DNA of 18,978 bases, from positions 1 to 18,978 of the forward strand of contig DYBQ01000041.1 in NCBI GenBank assembly GCA_019418545.1. Reading direction: 5' to 3'. This DNA comes from Clostridiales bacterium. Lineage in GTDB: Bacteria; Bacillota; Clostridia; Oscillospirales; Acutalibacteraceae. The notes below the pieces were generated by a model. It worked only from the letters and a program-made list of their open reading frames with translations, had not been told where the DNA came from and did no database searches. The position numbers and the translations under genes are program-made. Positions within the stretch are counted from its first letter, which is position 1. The number at the start of each line of letters is the position of its first letter. Of this stretch, positions 1 through 4,754 are shown in pieces.

Positions 1-505
1 CTCCAAGGCTGCCCGTTTTGTGCGTATGTGCGATGCTTTTGCCATCCCGGTGGTGAGCGTCGTGAACGCTACTAAGTTTGCTTCCGTTCGTGAAGCTGCA
101 AAGCTTTCCAATGCTTATTCCGAGGCAACCTGTGCAAAGGTTGCTGTGGTTACCGGCAACGCCTATGGCGCTGTCTATATTGCCGTGGCTGGCCGCGGCG
201 CTAACGCTGACGTAACGCTGGCATGGCCCTGCGCCGTGGTTTCCCCGCTGGCTCCCGAAACCGGCGCTATGTTCGCTTGGAACGACAAGCTGGCAGGCTC
301 TGAGAACCCGGTGGAAGACCGCAAAAAGCTGATTGCCGAATATGCAAAAACCGAGTGCACCCCCTTTAAGGCTGCTGCTGACGGCCTCATTGAGGATGTG
401 ATTGAGCCTGCTGAAACCCGCAGCAAGGTTGTTGCTAATCTGGACATGCTTACCGGTAAGCGCGTGAGCCGCCTGCCCAAGAAGCACGCTAATATCCAGC
501 TGTAA
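1..505 (+). CDS. Acyl-CoA carboxyltransferase subunit (MmdA/12S-like), C-terminal part, 5' end outside window
   Basis: The frame is open from base 2 (codons S-K-A-A-R-F-V-R-M-C-D-A-F) with no start in the window, so about 167 C-terminal residues are seen of a protein that is usually about 500 long. The pattern KxARFVRxCDAFxIPV, then AYSEAT, AYG, LAWP, NPVEDRK, DDVIEP-like (EDVIEPAETR) and a final RLPKKHANIQL matches the second crotonase-like half of biotin-dependent carboxyltransferases such as methylmalonyl-CoA decarboxylase alpha (MmdA), transcarboxylase 12S and PccB. In that family this subunit moves CO2 between acyl-CoA and carboxybiotin. Two things are odd. The conserved PGFLPG..QE..GII loop is replaced by a segment about 9 residues shorter (NATKFASVREAAK). 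The usual AYGGAY and GPEGA elements read AYGAVY and APETGA. The biotin carrier and 5S-like subunit genes follow at once, so it belongs to a multi-subunit biotin enzyme. Its exact substrate cannot be told. Confidence 0.85.
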   Translation, partial: SKAARFVRMCDAFAIPVVSVVNATKFASVREAAKLSNAYSEATCAKVAVVTGNAYGAVYIAVAGRGANADVTLAWPCAVVSPLAPETGAMFAWNDKLAGSENPVEDRKKLIAEYAKTECTPFKAAADGLIEDVIEPAETRSKVVANLDMLTGKRVSRLPKKHANIQL

Positions 506-550
506 TCCCGGTACTCTATTTGGAAACAGAAACAGGAGGAAGTTTTACCT

Positions 551-940
551 ATGAAAAATCTGAAAATTACCGTAAATGGCGTTGCTTATAACGTTCAGGT
601 GGAAGAAGTTAACGGCGCAGCTCCCGCAGCCAGCGCTCCCGCTACTGCTCCGGCTCCTGCCGCTGCTCCTGCTGCAGCACCCGCACCGGCTGCTGCTCCC
701 GCTGCTGCCCCGGCTCCCGCTGGCGATGCTGAGGTTGTGGCTGCTCCCATGCCTGGCACCATTTTGTCCATCAATGTGAAGGCTGGCGACAGCGTGAAGA
801 AGGGCGATGTGCTGGCTATTTTGGAAGCTATGAAGATGGAAAACGAAATCATGGCTCCTCACGATGCTACTGTGGCTGCCGTTCATGTCAACAAGGGTGA
901 GAGCGTTGATACCGGCGCTGCCATCGTTTCCCTCCAGTAA
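551..940 (+). CDS. Biotin carboxyl carrier protein (1.3S/gamma type) of the decarboxylase/transcarboxylase
   Basis: A 129-residue protein with three parts. Residues 1-22 form a short N-terminal strand region (MKNLKITVNGVAYNV). Residues 23-57 are a flexible linker made almost only of Ala and Pro. Residues 60-129 form a biotinyl/lipoyl domain. The biotin attachment motif EAMKMENEI places the biotinylated lysine at residue 95, and VxAPMPGTI opens the domain in the usual way. The length and layout match the 1.3S subunit of transcarboxylase and the MmdC/GcdC biotin carriers, which shuttle carboxybiotin between the two catalytic subunits. AGGAGG at 534-539 lies 11 bases before the ATG. The gene sits 45 bases after the 12S-like subunit and 14 bases before the 5S-like subunit, so all three are surely one operon. 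Its codons are strongly biased to GCT/GCC for Ala, in line with high expression. Confidence 0.93.
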   Translation: MKNLKITVNGVAYNVQVEEVNGAAPAASAPATAPAPAAAPAAAPAPAAAPAAAPAPAGDAEVVAAPMPGTILSINVKAGDSVKKGDVLAILEAMKMENEIMAPHDATVAAVHVNKGESVDTGAAIVSLQ

Positions 941-954
941 GGGGGTATTGCAGT

Positions 955-2355
955 ATGGCTAAGAAAATTCTGATTACCGAAACCGTTCTGCGTGACGCAC
1001 ACCAGTCTTTGCTGGCTACCCGTATGCCTTTGAGCGATATGATGCCCATTTTGGAAAAAATGGACAAAATCGGCTTTTACTCCCTGGAGTGCTGGGGCGG
1101 CGCAACCTTTGACTCCTGCCTGCGCTTTTTGAATGAAGACCCGTGGGAGAGACTGCGCACCATTCGCAAGATGTGCCCCAACACCAAGCTGCAGATGCTG
1201 TTCCGCGGCCAGAATATGCTGGGATACCGTCACTATGCCGACGATGTGCTGGAATACTTTGTACAGCGCTCCGTTGCCAACGGTATCGACATCATCCGTA
1301 TTTTTGATGCTCTGAACGACATCAAGAACCTGGAAGTTGCCATTAAGGCCGCCAAGAAGGAAGGCGCCCATGCACAGGTCGCCATCTCCTACACCACCGG
1401 CCCCGTGTTCACCCACGAGTACTATGTGAACTATGCCAAGACCATTGAGAATGCCGGTGCTGATTCCATCTGTATTAAGGACATGGCTGCCCTGCTGACT
1501 CCCTATGAGACCGAGGCTCTGGTGAAGGCTATTAAGGCTGCCGTGAAGATTCCCGTGCAGATTCACACCCACTACACCTCCGGCCTTGCTTCCATGTGCC
1601 TGCTCAAGGGCATTGAAGCCGGTGCAGATATGATTGATACCGCTATGTCCCCGCTGGCACTGGGTACTTCCCATGCTCCCACCGAGTCTATGGTGGCTGC
1701 TCTCAAGGGTACCGAGTATGATACCGGCCTGGATTTGGTGGCTCTCAGCGAAATCCGCGAGTACTTTATGGGCTTGCGTGAGAAATATATTAAGGAAGGC
1801 CTGCTTGACCCCAAGATGCTGGCAACCGATGCCAAGGCCCTGATTTATCAGGTTCCCGGCGGAATGCTCTCCAACCTGCTGTCTCAGCTGAAGCAGGCTG
1901 GCAAGGCCGACCAGCTCACCGCTGTGCTGGAAGAAGTGCCGCGTGTGCGTAAGGACGCTGGCTATCCGCCGCTGGTTACCCCCACTTCCCAGATTGTGGG
2001 TACCCAGGCTGTGTTCAACGTGATTACCGGCGAGCGGTATAAAATGTGCACCAACGAGTTTAAGGGTCTGGTGGCCGGTAAATACGGCACCACTCCTGTG
2101 CCGATTGACCCTGCTTTCCAGAAGAAGATTATCGGCAACGAGAAGCCCATCACCTGCCGTCCGGCCGATTTGCTGGAGCCCGAGCTGGAGACCCTCCGCA
2201 AGGAGTGCGCCCAGTGGGTGGAGCAGGAGGAAGACGTGCTCTCCTATGCACAGTTCCCCAAAGTGGCTACCGACTTCTTCAAAAAGCGCAGAGACGAAAA
2301 ATATGGCATCGACGGCAAGCATGCTGATGCTGCTGCCAATGTGCATCCTGTGTAA
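955..2355 (+). CDS. oadA: Oxaloacetate decarboxylase alpha / transcarboxylase 5S-type carboxyltransferase
   Basis: 466 residues of the pyruvate/oxaloacetate carboxyltransferase family: an HMGL-like TIM barrel (about 5-270), then the conserved carboxylase domain (about 290-460). Metal-site residues are visible: D14 in ETVLRDAHQSL, K175 in CIKDMAALL (the carbamylated lysine position) and H204/H206 in IHTHYTSG. Substrate-site features WGGATFD (47-53) and FRGQN (83-87) are also present. The family transfers CO2 between oxaloacetate/pyruvate and carboxybiotin. There is no C-terminal biotin domain and no MKM motif, unlike the 600-residue OadA of Klebsiella. Instead the biotin is on the separate carrier just upstream, as in transcarboxylase 5S. 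GGGGG at 941-945 is the ribosome site before the ATG at 955. It could act in a soluble transcarboxylase, or with a membrane pump subunit encoded elsewhere. A biotin-carboxylase ATP-grasp domain is not in view. Confidence 0.9.
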   Translation: MAKKILITETVLRDAHQSLLATRMPLSDMMPILEKMDKIGFYSLECWGGATFDSCLRFLNEDPWERLRTIRKMCPNTKLQMLFRGQNMLGYRHYADDVLEYFVQRSVANGIDIIRIFDALNDIKNLEVAIKAAKKEGAHAQVAISYTTGPVFTHEYYVNYAKTIENAGADSICIKDMAALLTPYETEALVKAIKAAVKIPVQIHTHYTSGLASMCLLKGIEAGADMIDTAMSPLALGTSHAPTESMVAALKGTEYDTGLDLVALSEIREYFMGLREKYIKEGLLDPKMLATDAKALIYQVPGGMLSNLLSQLKQAGKADQLTAVLEEVPRVRKDAGYPPLVTPTSQIVGTQAVFNVITGERYKMCTNEFKGLVAGKYGTTPVPIDPAFQKKIIGNEKPITCRPADLLEPELETLRKECAQWVEQEEDVLSYAQFPKVATDFFKKRRDEKYGIDGKHADAAANVHPV

Positions 2356-2377
2356 TTCTTTTTTAGTTGTATCACAC

Positions 2378-2440
2378 AAGGGCTGCCAGCCGGATTCCCA
2401 AAAATGGGGCCGGCCAGCAGCCCTTGACTGATTTTGTGTG
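2378..2440 (+). terminator. Long hairpin after the carboxylase operon, probable terminator
   Basis: A 16-base arm at 2378-2393 (AAGGGCTG...CCGG) pairs with 2410-2425 (CCGGCC...CAGCCCTT) with two mismatches, and an inner CCC/GGG pairing tightens the loop. An outer CACACAA (2373-2379) faces TTTTGTGTG (2432-2440) and could lengthen the structure. The T tract after the stem is short and broken (ATTTTG), so this is a strong hairpin but not a textbook intrinsic terminator. Its place, 22 bases after the stop codon and before a new promoter, supports a termination role. Confidence 0.55.
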
Positions 2441-2489
2441 GAAATTGTGTCGGAATTTTGTGAGGTTTTTTAAAAATCGCTTTGTATGG

Positions 2490-2518
2490 TTGCATTACGG
2501 GTGTGAGGATGGTAAAAT
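2490..2518 (+). promoter_or_regulatory. Sigma-A-type promoter of the yicC-led housekeeping operon
   Basis: TTGCAT (2490-2495), a 17-base spacer and TAAAAT (2513-2518) give a good vegetative promoter about 60-90 bases upstream of the yicC ATG. Transcription should begin near 2525. The leader holds only a short GACCT/AGGTC inverted repeat (2535-2550), with no riboswitch-like fold that I can see. Confidence 0.6.
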
Positions 2519-2580
2519 AGAATTGCTGTTTTGTGACCTGTGATAAGGTCTGAATTTATACGCGGAATTGAGATGAGCAT

Positions 2581-3459
2581 ATGGTACGCAGCATGACGGG
2601 TTATGGCCGGTGCGAAACGATTGTAGACGGCCGTGCGGTTACGGTAGAAATCAAGTCGGTGAACCACCGCTATTTTGAGTTTTCCTGCCGTACTACCCGC
2701 GGATATTCCTTTTTGGAAGAAAAGATGAAATCCTACTTGCAGGGGAAAATTGCCCGGGGTAAGGTGGATGCCTATATTTCCATAGAAGCACTCGAAAGCG
2801 CCCAGGCACAGGTGATGATAAACCATCCGCTGGCCGCAGGGTATGTACAGGCTTTGCGGGAACTGGCCGGCACCTATGATTTGCGGGACGATATTTCCGT
2901 TTCAACGGTAGCGCGGTATAGTGATATTTTTTCTGTTCACAAAGCCCCGGAGGATGAAGAGGCGGTGTGGAACAGTGTCCGGCAAGCGGCGGATGAGGCA
3001 ATGGATTGTTTCCTGCACATGCGGGAAGCAGAGGGCGAGAGGCTAAAATCAGACGTTCTCGGCCGGGCAGGAACTATTATCCGGCTGGTGGAGGCCATTG
3101 AGGAACGTTCCCCTGAAACCGTGAAGGAATATCAGGAGCGTCTGCGCCAGAAAATCCAGGAGCTGCTGGGGGACAACACTGTGGACGAACAGCGGCTGCT
3201 GACGGAAACGGCTATTTTTGCAGACAAGGTAGCGGTAGCGGAAGAAACCGTGCGCCTGCGCAGCCACTTCCGGCAGATGGAAGAGATGATGGAGTCGCAG
3301 GAACCGATTGGAAGAAAGCTGGACTTTTTGGTACAGGAAATGAACCGAGAGGCCAACACCATTGGCTCGAAAACCGTGGATTCCCAAATTGCCTATCTGG
3401 TAGTGGATATTAAGGCGGAAATTGAAAAAATCCGCGAACAGATTCAAAATATAGAATAA
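2581..3459 (+). CDS. yicC: YicC family endoribonuclease
   Basis: 292 residues, close to the usual length of the family. The N-terminus MVRSMTGYGR is the family signature. It is followed by VEIKSVNHRYFEFSCR (the YicC N-terminal domain, about residues 1-155) and the C-terminal DUF1732 domain, with its DKVAVAEETVRLRSH, GRKLDFLVQEMNREANTIGSK and final IKAEIEKIREQIQNIE. Members have been shown to be endoribonucleases that help degrade RNA, and the B. subtilis counterpart is YloC. The ATG at 2581 is taken because it starts the family signature, although the ribosome site before it (GAGATGAG) is weak. It is the first gene of the long operon, 20 bases before remA, the same neighbour as in Bacillus. 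Confidence 0.93.
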   Translation: MVRSMTGYGRCETIVDGRAVTVEIKSVNHRYFEFSCRTTRGYSFLEEKMKSYLQGKIARGKVDAYISIEALESAQAQVMINHPLAAGYVQALRELAGTYDLRDDISVSTVARYSDIFSVHKAPEDEEAVWNSVRQAADEAMDCFLHMREAEGERLKSDVLGRAGTIIRLVEAIEERSPETVKEYQERLRQKIQELLGDNTVDEQRLLTETAIFADKVAVAEETVRLRSHFRQMEEMMESQEPIGRKLDFLVQEMNREANTIGSKTVDSQIAYLVVDIKAEIEKIREQIQNIE

Positions 3460-3479
3460 CTCCACAGGAGGAACAATAC

Positions 3480-3755
3480 ATGAAGCTGATTAACATCGGT
3501 TTTGGCAACATGGTTTCGGCCAACCGGCTGGTGGCCATTGTCAGCCCGGAGTCCGCACCGATTAAGCGGATTATTCAGGACGCCAAAGAAAAAGGCACCC
3601 TGATTGACGCTACCTATGGACGCCGTACCCGGGCGGTCATCGTAACGGACAGCGACCACGTAATCCTTTCGGCTGTACAGCCGGAAACAGTGGCCAACCG
3701 TTTGAATGACCGGGACGACGATATTACGGAAGAGGAGCTGGAAGATAATGAATAA
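3480..3755 (+). CDS. remA: RemA/YlzA family DNA-binding regulator (DUF370)
   Basis: A 91-residue protein starting MKLINIGFGNMVSANRLVAI and carrying SPESAPIKR and RRTRAVIVTDSDHVILSAVQPETVANR, the typical RemA/YlzA pattern. In B. subtilis RemA is a ring-forming DNA-binding activator of biofilm matrix genes and of osmoprotection genes. The same small gene is kept next to gmk in most Firmicutes, also in species with no known matrix operon, so its targets here are unknown. The C-terminus is acidic (DRDDDITEEELEDNE), a somewhat longer tail than in Bacillus. AGGAGG at 3466-3471 gives a strong ribosome site. Its last codons overlap the gmk start by 8 bases (ATGAATAA), which suggests coupled translation. 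Confidence 0.93.
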   Translation: MKLINIGFGNMVSANRLVAIVSPESAPIKRIIQDAKEKGTLIDATYGRRTRAVIVTDSDHVILSAVQPETVANRLNDRDDDITEEELEDNE

Positions 3756-4356
3756 GGGATTATTGCTGGTGCTTTCTGCCCCGTCCGGTGCAGGAAAGGG
3801 AACCATTATTAAGCGCCTGATGGATGATGACCGGAGCCTGAAGCTGTCGGTTTCCGCCACTACCCGGTCTCCCCGGCCCGGTGAGGTGGATGGAGAGGAT
3901 TATTTCTTCCTGAGCCGGGACGAATTTGACGATTTGGTGAAAAACGGCGAAATGCTGGAGCACGCCGAATATGTGGGCAACTGCTATGGCACGCCCAAGG
4001 GGCCGGTGGAGAGCTGGCTGCAGGACGGCCAGGACGTGATTTTGGAAATCGACGTGCAGGGCGGCGCACAGGTAAAGCAGATTATGCCGGAATGTGTGAG
4101 CATCTTTATTTTGCCGCCTTCCATGCGGGAGCTGGAAAACCGTCTGCGCGGCCGCAGCACGGAAGGGGACGAGGTAGTGGATGCCCGTTTGGAGGCTGCC
4201 CGTCAGGAAGTCCATTGTGCCGAGGACTATGACTATGTGGTAGTCAATGACACTGTGGATAAGGCCGTAGAAGAAATTAAAACCATTATTGCCGCGGAAA
4301 AGCACCGCTTTACCCGCGTCAGTTCCATTGTAGAAAGGGTGTTGCTCGATGCTTAA
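3748..4356 (+). CDS. gmk: Guanylate kinase
   Basis: 202 residues. It phosphorylates GMP (and dGMP) to GDP with ATP in the cytoplasm, the essential step in GTP supply. The P-loop SAPSGAGKGT lies at residues 10-19. The GMP-binding stretch SVSATTRSPRPGEVDGEDYFF and the YGTPK and ILEIDVQGGAQVK segments follow, and the lid has LRGRSTEG. The frame stays open upstream, but the ATG at 3748 is chosen because MNKGLLLVLSAPSGAGKG aligns with the family N-terminus and GAGGAG (3732-3737) sits 10 bases before it. An upstream ATG at 3706 would only add remA-overlapping sequence. It overlaps remA by 8 bases and rpoZ by 8 bases. Guanylate kinase is a known (p)ppGpp target in Firmicutes. Confidence 0.96.
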   Translation: MNKGLLLVLSAPSGAGKGTIIKRLMDDDRSLKLSVSATTRSPRPGEVDGEDYFFLSRDEFDDLVKNGEMLEHAEYVGNCYGTPKGPVESWLQDGQDVILEIDVQGGAQVKQIMPECVSIFILPPSMRELENRLRGRSTEGDEVVDARLEAARQEVHCAEDYDYVVVNDTVDKAVEEIKTIIAAEKHRFTRVSSIVERVLLDA

Positions 4357-4648
4357 GCCTTCTGCTAATATTATTGATTGTCCTCACAGCAGCCGCTATT
4401 CTCTGGTGGTGGCAGTGGCCAAACGTGCCCGCCAGATTGCCCAGGAAGCCCAGGATACCAAAACCATTTTGGTGCCAAAGCCCGTGGAGCTGGCTGTGCA
4501 GGATTTTGTCAACCATCGCTGTGTGATTATTGAACCCGACCCAAATGCACCTGAGGAAGAAGAAGCGGCTGTGGATACAGAAGAAGCTTCTTCGGAAGAG
4601 ACAGTTTCCCAGGAAGATTCCCACACCGAGGGAGAAGCTGGGGAATAA
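4349..4648 (+). CDS. rpoZ: RNA polymerase omega subunit
   Basis: 99 residues. The core (about 1-62) carries MLKPSANIID and SRYSLVVAVAKRARQIAQEA, the omega signature that binds the C-terminal part of the beta-prime subunit and helps polymerase assembly. The start overlaps the gmk stop (ATGCTTAA), and AAAGGGTG at 4334-4341 can serve as ribosome site. Residues 63-99 are a very acidic tail rich in Glu, Ser and Thr (PEEEEAAVDTEEASSEETVS...). Bacillus omega is shorter (about 67 residues), so the tail is an extension, probably disordered. An intrinsic terminator follows within 35 bases. Confidence 0.93.
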   Translation: MLKPSANIIDCPHSSRYSLVVAVAKRARQIAQEAQDTKTILVPKPVELAVQDFVNHRCVIIEPDPNAPEEEEAAVDTEEASSEETVSQEDSHTEGEAGE

Positions 4649-4682
4649 GGTTCACGGTGCCTCTTTTGGGGTATCGGCAGGG

Positions 4683-4716
4683 CCCCTGCGGAGAATTTTC
4701 GCAGGGGTTTTCATTT
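4683..4716 (+). terminator. Intrinsic terminator between rpoZ and priA
   Basis: CCCCTGCG (4683-4690) and CGCAGGGG (4700-4707) form a perfect 8-bp GC-rich stem with a 9-base loop, followed at once by TTTTCATTT. It lies 34 bases after the rpoZ stop and ends about 40 bases before priA. The left arm can also pair with GCAGG just upstream (4677-4681 with 4685-4689), a weaker alternative hairpin. I see no clear promoter between this terminator and priA, so it may be partly read through. Confidence 0.8.
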
Positions 4717-4754
4717 ATCTTTCAGAGGCAACAGGGAAGAACAGGTGAGAAAAA

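Noticed and set aside
883..2379. A 498-codon open frame on the minus strand opposite the 5S-like gene
   Set aside because: It is an antisense shadow produced by the strong codon bias of the sense gene. It has no ribosome site or family motif, while the sense protein shows full catalytic motifs.
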